Source: Pseudodesulfovibrio sp. S3 (GTDB lineage: Bacteria > Desulfobacterota > Desulfovibrionia > Desulfovibrionales > Desulfovibrionaceae). From it: a stretch of 33,744 bases of DNA. The stretch lies in the NCBI RefSeq assembly GCF_004025585.1, contig NZ_QTZO01000024.1:1-33744 (forward strand). The letters run 5' to 3'. Made by a program: the position numbers and the translations under genes. Under the pieces are notes generated by a model that did not search any database, had not been told where the DNA came from, and saw only the letters and a program-made list of their open reading frames with translations. Shown here piece after piece: positions 8,037 to 16,164 of this stretch (positions are counted from its first letter, which is position 1; every line of letters begins with the position of its first letter).

Positions 8037-8938
8037 TACGCTCCCTCCCCGGCCCTTGCGGCCAGCGATGCGAGCAGGGCACGCGGACTGACGCAGAGCT
8101 TGTCCATCATGGTGCTGACTTCTCCCTGTCCGGCGGCCAAACCGGCAAGCTGTGAATAGTAGAACACCGGAATGTTGTGACTGCTGTGGTTGGCCCGGTT
8201 GATCTGCGCCTGGCGCATGTCCAGATTCATCTGACACATGGGACACGCGGCAACCACGGCGTCGGCACCCGCTGCCGCAGCAGCGTCGAGAATGCGGCCG
8301 GAAAGCCTGGTCACGACGTCCTGGCGCGTGGTGGCCAGGGATGCTCCGCAACAGTCGGTCTTCAGGGCAAAGGGCAGAACCTCGGCACCGAGGGCCGTCA
8401 GCAGGTTGTCCAGGGCCATGGGATTATCGGGGTCGTCGAACTGCATGATCTGCGGCGGGCGGACCATGATGCAGCCGTAATACGGCACCACACGCAACCC
8501 CTTGAGCGGTGCGCTGGCAAGGTTGGCGAGCACGTCCATGCCCATGTCCTCGACCACGACCTGCAAAACGGATTTGATGGGCAGGTCGGCGCGGACGGTC
8601 CGCCCCACGACCCGCTCCACTTCGCTGCGGAATTCGGGGTTGGACAACCGGTGCTGGGTGGTCTTGAGATTCTTCAAACAACTGGGACACGGGGTGATTA
8701 TCCCGGCGAGCTCCCGTTCCTCGGCCATATTGTCCGCAATGGCCAGATTCCTGCCCACCAGGCTGGCGGACAGCAAATGGTCCACAGCGTGGGCCGGAGT
8801 GGACCCGCAACAGTTCCAGTCGGGGATTTCCACCAACTCGATACCCAGGCGTTCGCACATGGCCCGGGTTGAGGTGTCGTATTCAAGCGATGTGCCGAGT
8901 CCGGAACATCCGGGATAGTAGGCGTAGCATGGACTCAT
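8036..8938 (-). CDS. hdrB: HdrB, catalytic heterodisulfide reductase subunit
   Basis: A 300-residue protein with two CCG domains. The first has C11, C43-C44, C84 and C87 (C-x31-CC-x39-C-x2-C); the second has C156, C196-C197, C232 and C235. In methanogen HdrB such motifs bind the noncubane [4Fe-4S] clusters that cleave the CoM-S-S-CoB disulfide. In sulfate reducers the substrate is not CoM-S-S-CoB, and the small protein DsrC is the proposed disulfide partner. The ATG at 8938 shares one base with the hdrC stop (TGATG); an in-frame TTG one codon earlier is less likely. Confidence 0.92.
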   Translation of the reverse strand: MSPCYAYYPGCSGLGTSLEYDTSTRAMCERLGIELVEIPDWNCCGSTPAHAVDHLLSASLVGRNLAIADNMAEERELAGIITPCPSCLKNLKTTQHRLSNPEFRSEVERVVGRTVRADLPIKSVLQVVVEDMGMDVLANLASAPLKGLRVVPYYGCIMVRPPQIMQFDDPDNPMALDNLLTALGAEVLPFALKTDCCGASLATTRQDVVTRLSGRILDAAAAAGADAVVAACPMCQMNLDMRQAQINRANHSSHNIPVFYYSQLAGLAAGQGEVSTMMDKLCVSPRALLASLAARAGEGA

Positions 8939-9492
8939 CAATTATGCTCCCGGTAGCGGTCAAAAATACCGCGGATTTCTGAAATTCCTTTGAGAGTGTG
9001 GGCCTTGAAGCCCAGTTTGCCCTTACGCAGGGCCATTGGAGCCAGGTCCACGTCGGTCAGCACGCGGCCTGTTTTACTGACGTAAGAGGCCATCAGGCCC
9101 AGCTCGAAAATGCGGCCGTGTTTTTCCACAGACCCCAGAAAAGCGTCCCAAAAGGCACTGACGGCTGGTTCGCATACCAGATTTTCACGACGGGCCATGT
9201 GACGAAGCACATCCATGACGCGCGCAACATCAATGTCGTTGGGGCAACGCGTGGTGCAGGTTTCGCAGGAAGCGCACAGCCAGATGGCGTGCGACGACAG
9301 GGCCTCTTTTTTTCTTCCGGCCTGGACCAGGCGCATGATCTGGTTGACCGGATAATCGTAGGCGAACGAAACCGGGCAACCGGCGGTACAGTTTCCGCAC
9401 TGGTAGCACAATGCGAGGTTCTGCTCGCTTTCACGTTGAACTTCGTCGACAAAGTCGGCGTCGTAGACATTCAAGTTGGTCGAAGATGACAT
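8938..9492 (-). CDS. hdrC: HdrC, iron-sulfur subunit of heterodisulfide reductase
   Basis: A 184-residue protein with two [4Fe-4S] motifs, C29-C32-C35-C39 and C73-C76-C79-C83, in the usual HdrC spacing (LCYQCGNCTAGCP, LCASCETCTTRCP). HdrC links HdrA to HdrB. I chose the ATG at 9492 (MSSSTNLN) because GGGAG precedes it and because the extension to 9549 is unlike other HdrC N-termini. It is the first gene after adh, from which it is separated by a 117-base spacer containing a long GC hairpin. Confidence 0.92.
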   Translation of the reverse strand: MSSSTNLNVYDADFVDEVQRESEQNLALCYQCGNCTAGCPVSFAYDYPVNQIMRLVQAGRKKEALSSHAIWLCASCETCTTRCPNDIDVARVMDVLRHMARRENLVCEPAVSAFWDAFLGSVEKHGRIFELGLMASYVSKTGRVLTDVDLAPMALRKGKLGFKAHTLKGISEIRGIFDRYREHN

Positions 9493-9550
9493 GGACAAGA
9501 TTCTCCCTTTTGTTTGCCGCCGAGTAACGGAAAAATCCGTTGCCAACAAG

Positions 9551-9600
9551 CTAAACCTCCTCGCAGGGGGGCGGGACCATGACCCCGCCCCCCGGTTTAG
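9551..9600 (-). terminator. GC-rich hairpin between adh and hdrC (attenuator or processing site)
   Basis: An inner perfect 10-bp stem (GGGGGGCGGG at 9566-9575, complement at 9584-9593) with an 8-base loop is extended by outer 7-base arms CTAAACC (9551-9557) and GGTTTAG (9594-9600), with an 8-base bulge on one side. It begins 10 bases after the adh stop. No T-run follows in the direction of transcription, so partial termination, or protection of the adh mRNA 3' end, is more likely than full termination. Confidence 0.65.
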
Positions 9601-9609
9601 GAGGAGGTC

Positions 9610-10791
9610 CTACATAGCGGCTTCGTAGATAGCCATGACATCAGCGTCCCGAGGACAACGCGGATTGGTCAGGCCGCATGCATCCTTCTGGGCGTTTTCG
9701 GTCATCACGGCGATATCTTCGACCTTGACTTCCTTGCCGTAGCGCTTGCCGAGTTCGACAAGGCCGCTCGGGATGCCAACATCGGACGAGAGCTGCTTGA
9801 TGGCGTCCAGGCACTTCTCAGCGGCGTCGCGCTTGCTCATGCCGGAGATGTCTTGATCCATCATCACTGCCATGTCGGCGAAACGCTCGACGCAGGCGAT
9901 GAGGTTGAACTTTTCAACGTGGGGCAGCAGGATCGCGTTGCATTCGCCATGGGGAAGGTCATAGAAACCACCCAACTGGTGCGCCATGGCGTGAACGTGA
10001 CCAAGGCTGGCATTGTTGAAGGCCATACCGGCCAGGTACTGTGCGAAACACATGCCTTCGCGGGCATCGATGTCCTGTCCGTTGGCAACAGCGCGGCGCA
10101 GGAACTTGAAAATGAGCCGGATGGCTTTTTCTGCGCAGGCGTCGGTCATGGGGGTATTGATGGTAGAAACATAAGCCTCGACGGCGTGGGTCAGGGCGTC
10201 CATGCCGGTAGCTGCGGTCAGGGACGGCGGCATACCCATCATCAACAGGGGGTCGTCCAGGGCGATGGTCGGGGTCACGCGCCAATCGACGATGGCCATT
10301 TTGACCTTGCGGGAGGTGTCGGTGATGATGCAGAAGCGGGTCATTTCGGAAGCCGTGCCAGCGGTGGTGTTCACTGCGATGTAAGGGGGCATGGGCTTGG
10401 TGGATTTGTCGACGCCTTCGAAATCATGAATCTTGCCGCCGTTGGCCACGACCAGGCCGATGCCTTTTCCGCAGTCATGGGAGCTGCCGCCACCAAGGGT
10501 GATCAGGGAGTCACATTTGTTGTCCTTGTAGACTTTCACACCGGCCGCGACGTTCTTGTCAGTGGGATTGGGAATCGTCTCATCGTAGACGACGCAATCC
10601 ATCTTGCTGCTCTTGAGCAGGTCGACGATCTGCTGGGTGATACCGCAGGCAGTGATGCCCTTGTCGGTAACGAGCAAGGGTTTCTTGCTGCCGAGAGCCT
10701 TGATCTTGGCCGGAATTTCCTTGTGGGCCCCAATTCCGATAAGGGTCACGCTGGGAATAAAAAAGCCATTAACTTGTTCACGTACTGCCAT
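9610..10791 (-). CDS. adh: Iron-dependent alcohol dehydrogenase (NAD-linked)
   Basis: A 393-residue group III (Fe-type) alcohol dehydrogenase. The dinucleotide-binding segment is LITLGGGSSHDCGKG (96-110). The expected metal ligands are D198 and H202 (in GMDALTHAVEAY), H267 (in GHVHAMAH) and H281 (in DLPHGECNA). It oxidises ethanol, or similar primary alcohols, to aldehyde and makes the NADH that feeds the downstream Flx-Hdr complex. The same adh-hdr-flx order is known from D. vulgaris, where it supports ethanol metabolism. Length is standard. A good sigma-54 promoter lies about 75 bases upstream. Substrate preference cannot be read from sequence. Confidence 0.92.
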   Translation of the reverse strand: MAVREQVNGFFIPSVTLIGIGAHKEIPAKIKALGSKKPLLVTDKGITACGITQQIVDLLKSSKMDCVVYDETIPNPTDKNVAAGVKVYKDNKCDSLITLGGGSSHDCGKGIGLVVANGGKIHDFEGVDKSTKPMPPYIAVNTTAGTASEMTRFCIITDTSRKVKMAIVDWRVTPTIALDDPLLMMGMPPSLTAATGMDALTHAVEAYVSTINTPMTDACAEKAIRLIFKFLRRAVANGQDIDAREGMCFAQYLAGMAFNNASLGHVHAMAHQLGGFYDLPHGECNAILLPHVEKFNLIACVERFADMAVMMDQDISGMSKRDAAEKCLDAIKQLSSDVGIPSGLVELGKRYGKEVKVEDIAVMTENAQKDACGLTNPRCPRDADVMAIYEAAM

Positions 10792-10865
10792 AATGTTCCA
10801 TCCTTACGTTTAAGGTGACTGATCTAGGGACAAGTGCTTGCCATGTCGTGACGTCGCATACCTTG

Positions 10866-10881
10866 AGCAAGGATCGGGCCA
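10866..10881 (-). promoter_or_regulatory. Sigma-54 promoter of adh
   Basis: On the minus strand the site reads TGGCCCGATCCTTGCT. It matches the consensus TGGCACG-N4-TTGCW with the -24 GG and -12 GC at the exact 10-base spacing; only the fifth position of the -24 box differs. Transcription would begin near 10855, giving a leader of about 65 bases before the adh ATG. The NtrC-type activator gene immediately upstream on the same strand is the obvious partner. Confidence 0.75.
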
Positions 10882-11024
10882 ACATTTTTTAGTGTAAGAT
10901 TCAAGATGGTTATCGATATTTCTCGATTTCCGCACTGAGTCCAACAGAAACGACCCGGGGTCACAAGAGACCGCCACTTCCACCACGTTTGGATTAAGTA
11001 GAATTAATTTAGCATGTTAAGAGC

Positions 11025-11041
11025 TGTATCATTTTGATACA
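11025..11041. promoter_or_regulatory. Perfect palindrome, candidate activator site for the adh promoter
   Basis: TGTATCA and TGATACA form a perfect 7+7 inverted repeat around TTT, roughly 170-180 bases upstream of the predicted adh start site. That is a usual distance for an enhancer of a sigma-54 activator. A weaker ATCGA-N6-TCGAT repeat lies closer (10912-10927). The 361-base gap 10792-11152 holds these sites, the adh promoter and the terminator at 11080, but no gene. Confidence 0.5.
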
Positions 11042-11079
11042 CTTTGTCGTGCCTGTTGGGTCAATATTTCCAACGTCCT

Positions 11080-11113
11080 ACAAAAAACAAAAAACCGCTT
11101 TTAAAACGGTTTG
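11080..11113 (-). terminator. Rho-independent terminator of the regulator operon
   Basis: On the minus strand AAACCG and CGGTTT (11107-11112 and 11092-11097) form a stem, extended by pairing of TTTT with AAAA in the loop, and are followed by a T-rich run through 11082. It lies about 40 bases after the response regulator stop and separates that operon from adh. Confidence 0.8.
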
Positions 11114-11152
11114 TTACGGACGGCCATAAACGAATTTTTCTAAATTGAGCCC

Positions 11153-12496
11153 CTAGGCCAATCCGAATTTCTCGATTTTCCGATACAGGGTTTTTCGACC
11201 GATGCCCAAGGCCTTGGCCGCCTGTTGCCGGTTGCCATCAAAAAACTGCAAGGCCCTCTGGATATTCTGGCGCTCCGACTGCTCAAGGGAAAAAACGTGT
11301 TCCGCACCCTGACTTTCAGCATGCTCCACCAACTCGCGGGGCAAAGCCTGATTGGTAATCACCCCGCTCTCAGACAGAATGATGCTTCGCTCCAGCACAT
11401 TGCGCAGTTCGCGGATATTGCCAGGCCAATCGTAGTGCATCAGGCACTGGACGGCCTTGTCGGTGATGGTCTGGCGCTGTTTGCGCATGGTCAGACTCAT
11501 GCGCCCGAGAAAATGCTCGATCAACAGGGGGATGTCTTCCTTGCGCTGACAAAGCGGGGCCACGGGTATGTTGAAAACATTGATCCGATGATACAGGGCC
11601 TCGTTGAACCGTCCGGCCTCGACCTCTTCAGCCAGGTTCCGGCTGGTGGCGAACAGGAAGCGGATATCCACCTGCCGCGCATTCTCTTCCCCCATCCGCC
11701 GATAGGTCTTGGCCTCCAGCACGCGCAACAGCGCCCCCTGCACCTCAAGGGGCAGCTCTCCTATCTCATCCAGAAACAGCGTCCCGGTGTCGGCAAAAGT
11801 CATCAGCCCTTCCCGGCTGTCCGTGGCTCCGGTAAACGAACCGCGCGTGTGCCCGAATAGCTCACTGCGCATGAGCTCCTTCTGGAGCGTCGCACAGTTC
11901 TTGATGATGAACGGTTTCTCCGCACGGGCGCTTTGGGCCTGGATGCCGCAGGCCACCACATCCTTTCCCACGCCGCTCTCGCCGGTGATCAACACGGCCA
12001 CATCGGTGGGGGCCACGCGTCCCATGAGATACCTGATCTGCTTGATGGATTCGGAGTTGCCGATCAATTTCGAGGACGGCACGGTTTCCTTGGAATGCCT
12101 GAAGCTTCGGTTCTCCCGCTCAAGGCATACCCGCTGATAGGCCCGTTCGATAACCAGTTCGACCCTGTCGAGATGAAAAGGCTTGGTCACATAGTCATAC
12201 GCCCCGATGCGCATGGCCTCGACCGCATTGTCGATGTTGCCGTGGCCGGTAATCAGCACCACCTCGATGTCGGGATACATTTCCTTGAACTGCACCAGCA
12301 TGTCCAGGCCGTCGCCGTCGGGCAGGCGGATGTCGGAAACCACCACATCGTACCGGGCCTTTTTGAGCATTTCCCTCCCTGCGGCTGCGGTGGGGGCCGT
12401 ATCCACGATGCGGTCCGGGGTGGACAATTCGCGGTGAAGCAATTTGAGGATGGACTCCTCGTCATCGATCACCAGCACCCTATACGAATTACTCAT
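11153..12496 (-). CDS. NtrC-family sigma-54-dependent response regulator
   Basis: A 447-residue regulator with receiver, AAA+ and Fis-type helix-turn-helix domains. The likely phospho-aspartate is D55 (VVVSDIRLPD). The AAA+ domain has Walker A GESGVGKD (172-179), the sigma-54 contact loop as GSFTGA (219-224), Walker B LFLDE (240-244), and ends with the usual HYDWPGNIRELRN. The C-terminal helix-turn-helix is QQAAKALGIGRKTLYRKIEKFG. It should hydrolyse ATP to open sigma-54 holoenzyme promoters, and the adh sigma-54 promoter next door is the prime target. The start overlaps the kinase stop by 8 bases, so the two form a pair. The signal is unknown; ethanol or redox state would fit. Confidence 0.92.
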   Translation of the reverse strand: MSNSYRVLVIDDEESILKLLHRELSTPDRIVDTAPTAAAGREMLKKARYDVVVSDIRLPDGDGLDMLVQFKEMYPDIEVVLITGHGNIDNAVEAMRIGAYDYVTKPFHLDRVELVIERAYQRVCLERENRSFRHSKETVPSSKLIGNSESIKQIRYLMGRVAPTDVAVLITGESGVGKDVVACGIQAQSARAEKPFIIKNCATLQKELMRSELFGHTRGSFTGATDSREGLMTFADTGTLFLDEIGELPLEVQGALLRVLEAKTYRRMGEENARQVDIRFLFATSRNLAEEVEAGRFNEALYHRINVFNIPVAPLCQRKEDIPLLIEHFLGRMSLTMRKQRQTITDKAVQCLMHYDWPGNIRELRNVLERSIILSESGVITNQALPRELVEHAESQGAEHVFSLEQSERQNIQRALQFFDGNRQQAAKALGIGRKTLYRKIEKFGLA

Positions 12497-13697
12497 TATG
12501 ATCCCTCTGCCTCAGGGGAAGAGTGACAGCGAAGCACGTCCCCACCCCCAGGTCGCTGTTAACCGTGATTTCCCCGCCGTGATCCCGGACTATGTGATAG
12601 CAGGTCGCCAACCCGATACCAATGCCCTTGCCTACCGGCTTGGTCGTAAAGAACGGGTCAAAAAGTTTGTCCAGATTCTTCTCGGGAATGCCGCATCCGG
12701 TATCGCTGACCACCATTCGCACCCCGCCCTCGAAGAGCGTGGTCGCCACGCACAGTTCCCCCTTCTCACCAATGGCGTCCACGGCATTGGTCAGGAGATT
12801 CAGGGCCACCTGCTTCAACTGAGCCTCGTCGCCGTAGATCATGGGCAACACTTCGGCCAGGGAAACGGATACCCGCAGACGCGGATGTTTCTTGAAATGG
12901 TGTTGCAAGATGCGGATGGTATCGTTCACCACACGGTTGAGGCTGACCGGCATGAAGTCCGAAACAACCGGGCGGCTGAAGGTCAACAGGGTCTGAACGA
13001 TGGTCTGACAGCGGTCGCATTCCTTGAGGATCGTATCCGTGTATTCCTTGAAATCCTCGAAAAGTTCGTCACCCACCTTGCCCTCAAGCCTGGGCAAACG
13101 GCGCTTGATGCCTTCGGCAAATCCGGCCACAGCGGTCAGCGGGTTGTTGACCTCGTGGGCCACGCCCGCCGCCAGCATTCCCATGGTCGCCATTTTTTCG
13201 GCCTGATAGAATTTGGCCTGGTACTCCTTTTCCATGGTCACGTCCCGCTTGAAAATCAACACCCGGTGCTCGGGCAGGTACGGATTCTTCAGGGGCGAGG
13301 CAACCATCTGGAACTGCATGTTGCGGCCGTCTATGCGGAAGATAGCCGTTTCCCTGCATACAATATCAAGACTCAAGGAGCGAAAGGCAGGACACTCGCT
13401 GCACGGGAAATTGGTATTCCTGAAAATTTCATAGCAATAGCGGCCGATGGGGTCGATGTCTGGGAAGAGCTCCAGAAAGACATGATTCACAGACAGTATC
13501 CGCAGGTCCTCGGAAAGAACCATCATGACATCGGTGATGCCGTCGAGGATGGCCGCAATCTCGCGCCGCTGGCCCTCGGACTCCTGGTTGCTGACTGTCA
13601 GTTCTTCGATACTATGACGCAATTCCTGAAAGAAATTGAGCTTGCTGTGCTCAATGCCCATGAGATTCTCAAGGGCCGTACTCGATTTGTTCACCAT
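12489..13697 (-). CDS. Soluble PAS-domain sensor histidine kinase
   Basis: A 402-residue histidine kinase without membrane segments, so it senses a cytoplasmic signal. Residues about 40-155 form a PAS-like domain, unusual for its cysteines (YCYEIF, FPCSECPAF and DIVC, at about C88, C99, C102 and C114), which could sense redox or bind a metal. H181 in GVAHEVNNPL is the phospho-acceptor. The ATPase part has NLLTNAVDAIG, DTGCGIPE and GIGIGLATCYHIV. The ATG at 13697 has GAGG upstream and overlaps the preceding dehydrogenase stop; a start at 13709 lacks a site. It should phosphorylate the sigma-54 activator encoded next. Confidence 0.88.
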   Translation of the reverse strand: MVNKSSTALENLMGIEHSKLNFFQELRHSIEELTVSNQESEGQRREIAAILDGITDVMMVLSEDLRILSVNHVFLELFPDIDPIGRYCYEIFRNTNFPCSECPAFRSLSLDIVCRETAIFRIDGRNMQFQMVASPLKNPYLPEHRVLIFKRDVTMEKEYQAKFYQAEKMATMGMLAAGVAHEVNNPLTAVAGFAEGIKRRLPRLEGKVGDELFEDFKEYTDTILKECDRCQTIVQTLLTFSRPVVSDFMPVSLNRVVNDTIRILQHHFKKHPRLRVSVSLAEVLPMIYGDEAQLKQVALNLLTNAVDAIGEKGELCVATTLFEGGVRMVVSDTGCGIPEKNLDKLFDPFFTTKPVGKGIGIGLATCYHIVRDHGGEITVNSDLGVGTCFAVTLPLRQRDHNE

Positions 13698-14833
13698 GCC
13701 GCCTCGCATATTTTCATAAGGTCACCACAATCCGCTTCTCGGGGATTGGTCAGTGTGCAGGCGTCCGGCAGGGCCTTGCGACAGAGCCGCTCAAGCTCAC
13801 CGTTATCGGGAAGAAGGTCACGCAGGCGTCGGGTCGCCTCCAAATCCTCGAACAGTTTCTCCAGATGTTCTATCCCCTTCAGGGCCTGCATCTCGTCGGA
13901 CTTGTACCGAACGCCGGTCAGTTCAAAACCGACACGGGCCAACTTTTCAAGCTTTGAGGGGAGATTGAAACGCATAACCGTGGGGAGCAGGACAGGGTGT
14001 ACCAGGCCGTGCAGCACGTCGAACCGTCCACCGATGGAATGGGCCAGGGAATGGGCGATGCCCAGGCCCGCGTTGCTGAAGGCCATGCCCGCCGCAGTGC
14101 TGGCAATGCTCAGATTCTTCAGGGCCTCGGGAGAACGGGAATTCACGGCTTCATGGATGTTGTCCATGAACAGCCGGATGGCCTGCATGGACTGAGGTTC
14201 GGAAAATGGGGACGCCAGTCGGGAGACATAGGATTCCACGGCATGGGCCAGGGCGTCGATGGCCGAGGCAACGATCAGTTCACGGCTTTTGGTCGCCAAC
14301 AGATTGGGATCGATGATGGACAGGTTGGGCACCAGCGAGCGGCTGATGATGGATATCTTCACCTGCCGTTCCATGTCGGTGATGATGCAGAACTGGGAAA
14401 CATCCGACCCGCTTCCTGCAGTGGAAGGGATAAATATCATTGGAGGAAGGGGCCGCATGATCTTGTTGGCGCCTTCATAGTCGCTGATCCTCCCACCGTT
14501 GCCGACGATGGTGGAAATTCCCTTGGCCGCGTCGATCGGGCTTCCCCCGCCAAGTCCGACAATGACATCCGCGCCGGTCTCGCCGTACAATTCTGCACCC
14601 TTGTGAACCTGCCAGTCGCGGGGGTTTGAACTCACTTCGCTGAAGTAGACGCACTCGAGGGCGTCCCGCTTGAGCATATCCATGACCACCTCGACCCAAC
14701 CCGCCTCTTCAACACCGGGGTCGCTGACCAGTAAAATGCGCTTTGCCCCCAAGCGGCGAGCACAGGGGGCGAGATATTTGATACTGCCTTCGCCGAAGAT
14801 AACTTCAGGTATGGCGAACTTGGTTATGGGCAT
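13691..14833 (-). CDS. Second iron-type alcohol dehydrogenase
   Basis: A 380-residue Fe-dependent alcohol dehydrogenase, divergent from the adh at 9610. Nucleotide-binding residues are IVGLGGGSPIDAAKG (91-105); metal ligands should be D193, H197, H261 and H275 (in SAIDALAHAVE, GIAHSLAHS and DVLHGLVHP). The start at 14833 has GGAGG. It lies first in a tight operon with the kinase and activator (7-base overlap with the kinase), a link that suggests its activity or product is part of the same alcohol response. It may oxidise another alcohol or reduce aldehyde; the sequence does not say which. Confidence 0.9.
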   Translation of the reverse strand: MPITKFAIPEVIFGEGSIKYLAPCARRLGAKRILLVSDPGVEEAGWVEVVMDMLKRDALECVYFSEVSSNPRDWQVHKGAELYGETGADVIVGLGGGSPIDAAKGISTIVGNGGRISDYEGANKIMRPLPPMIFIPSTAGSGSDVSQFCIITDMERQVKISIISRSLVPNLSIIDPNLLATKSRELIVASAIDALAHAVESYVSRLASPFSEPQSMQAIRLFMDNIHEAVNSRSPEALKNLSIASTAAGMAFSNAGLGIAHSLAHSIGGRFDVLHGLVHPVLLPTVMRFNLPSKLEKLARVGFELTGVRYKSDEMQALKGIEHLEKLFEDLEATRRLRDLLPDNGELERLCRKALPDACTLTNPREADCGDLMKICEAAW

Positions 14834-14891
14834 CCAACCTCCACAGAATAAGCTGAAACGACCATAAGGGTACGCAAGTTTGTAGCACTTA

Positions 14892-14907
14892 CGCAAGCCC
14901 TTTGCCC
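14892..14907 (-). promoter_or_regulatory. Possible sigma-54 promoter of the dehydrogenase-kinase-regulator operon
   Basis: On the minus strand GGGCAAAGGGCTTGCG keeps the -24 GG and -12 GC with correct 10-base spacing but is weaker than the adh promoter. Transcription would start about 48 bases before the dehydrogenase ATG. If real, the activator would control its own operon. Confidence 0.35.
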
Positions 14908-14998
14908 GAGGGCCAATACGGAATCGACAATCCGACCTGACGTCTGCCGCCACTCCAGGCATCCACCTCAAGTGTCCCGATACTTTCTACAAAACTGG

Positions 14999-15027
14999 TT
15001 GCCGCAATTCACTCCATTTGTTACACT
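14999..15027 (+). promoter_or_regulatory. Possible sigma-70 promoter of the ABC importer operon
   Basis: TTGCCG (14999-15004) and TACACT (15022-15027) are 17 bases apart, each matching four of six consensus bases. An imperfect repeat TGTTACA-N4-TGTGACA (15019-15036) overlaps the -10 and could be an operator. The divergent gap 14834-15118 (285 bases) holds no gene. Confidence 0.3.
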
Positions 15028-15118
15028 TATGTGACAGTCGTGTTTTGTTTCCACGACACGATCCAGAATCATTTTACAGAAAAAACAACTGCATTTATTA
15101 ACTTTTGAGGAGACAAGC

Positions 15119-16141
15119 ATGAAGCGGTTTACAATGTTACTCATGATCGTTTTCGTGATGGGCATGACTGCCACCAGTTTTGCCGGAGGACGCCTGGTCA
15201 TCTATTGTTCCAACGAGCCTTTCGCCTGTCAGGCCGTGGCTGATGAATTCGCCAAAAAATTCGACGTCAAGGTGCAGATGACCCGTGCCGGGTCCGGCTC
15301 CACCTATGCCAAGATCCTGGCCGAGAAGGACAGCCCCAAGGGCGATGTCTGGTATGCCGGCACCCTTGATCCCCATTCCCAGGCCGGTGTCAACGGGCTG
15401 CTGGAATCCTACGAATCCCCCATGCTGGCTGAAATCGGCCCCGAATTCCAGAATCCGGCCACCAGCAAGATGTACCATTCCACCGGCGTCTATGCCGGGG
15501 TGCTCGGCTATTCCGTGAACACCGACGTGCTCAAGGAAAAAGGACTGCCCATGCCCCGCTCCTGGGAAGACCTGACCAAGCCCGAGTACAAGGGCACGAT
15601 CCAGATGGCCAGCCCGCAAAGCTCCGGCACCGCCTACACCGTCCTGGCCACCATGGTCCAGCTCAAGGGTGAAGACGCTGCCTTCGAATACCTGACCAAG
15701 CTGCACCAGAACGTCAACCAGTACACCAAGTCCGGCTCCGCTCCGGGCAAGGCCGCGGCCCGCGGCGAAACCATGATCGGCATCGGCTTCCTGCATGACC
15801 ACGCCCTCCAGAAGGCTGAAGGCTTTCCCCTGGAACTGGTCGTGCCAGCCGAAGGCACCGGCTACGAGATCGGCGGCCTGTCCATCATCAAGGGCTGCCG
15901 CAACCTTGAGAACGCCAAGAAATTCGTGGACTTCATGCTCAGTGCCGAAGGCCAGGAAGTGCCCCAGCGCGTAAAGATGTTCCAGGTTCCCACCAACATA
16001 AACGCCAATGTGCCGCCCGAAGCCATCCGCCTGGATGAAGTCAAGCTCATCGACTACGATTTCGTCAAGTACGGCTCCGAAGAAATGCGCGCCCACCTGA
16101 TCGACCGCTGGGTCATGGAAATCAAGCCGCTGGAACGCTAG
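15119..16141 (+). CDS. Periplasmic binding protein of an FbpA/AfuA-like ABC importer
   Basis: A 340-residue secreted protein. A Sec signal peptide covers residues 1-22 (cleavage after SFA). The mature part is a family 1 (iron/thiamine/spermidine type) binding protein. In ferric FbpA proteins a tyrosine pair (NNYY-like) binds iron; at that place this protein has GIGFLHDHAL (221-230), and it carries EGTGYEIG (245-252). I recall similar His-Asp and Glu positions in AfuA, the sugar-phosphate binder of Actinobacillus. A phosphorylated organic ligand is therefore more likely than iron, and the adjacent HAD phosphatase gene agrees. It is first in a four-gene operon with GAGGAG before the ATG. Confidence 0.8.
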   Translation: MKRFTMLLMIVFVMGMTATSFAGGRLVIYCSNEPFACQAVADEFAKKFDVKVQMTRAGSGSTYAKILAEKDSPKGDVWYAGTLDPHSQAGVNGLLESYESPMLAEIGPEFQNPATSKMYHSTGVYAGVLGYSVNTDVLKEKGLPMPRSWEDLTKPEYKGTIQMASPQSSGTAYTVLATMVQLKGEDAAFEYLTKLHQNVNQYTKSGSAPGKAAARGETMIGIGFLHDHALQKAEGFPLELVVPAEGTGYEIGGLSIIKGCRNLENAKKFVDFMLSAEGQEVPQRVKMFQVPTNINANVPPEAIRLDEVKLIDYDFVKYGSEEMRAHLIDRWVMEIKPLER

Positions 16142-16164
16142 TCCCGGCATAAAGTATCCAACAC

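Noticed and set aside
12444..14195. Plus-strand frame of 583 codons across the kinase and second dehydrogenase
   Set aside because: Antisense to two genes with complete catalytic motifs; composition is typical of a high-GC shadow frame.
15019..15036. TGTTACA-N4-TGTGACA as a CRP/FNR site
   Set aside because: Arms are imperfect and the spacing differs from the TGTGA-N6-TCACA layout, so I only mention it with the promoter.
15119..16141. Annotation as ferric iron-binding protein
   Set aside because: The tyrosine pair expected in ferric FbpA proteins is absent and replaced by His-Asp-His, so I kept the call open and favoured an organophosphate.
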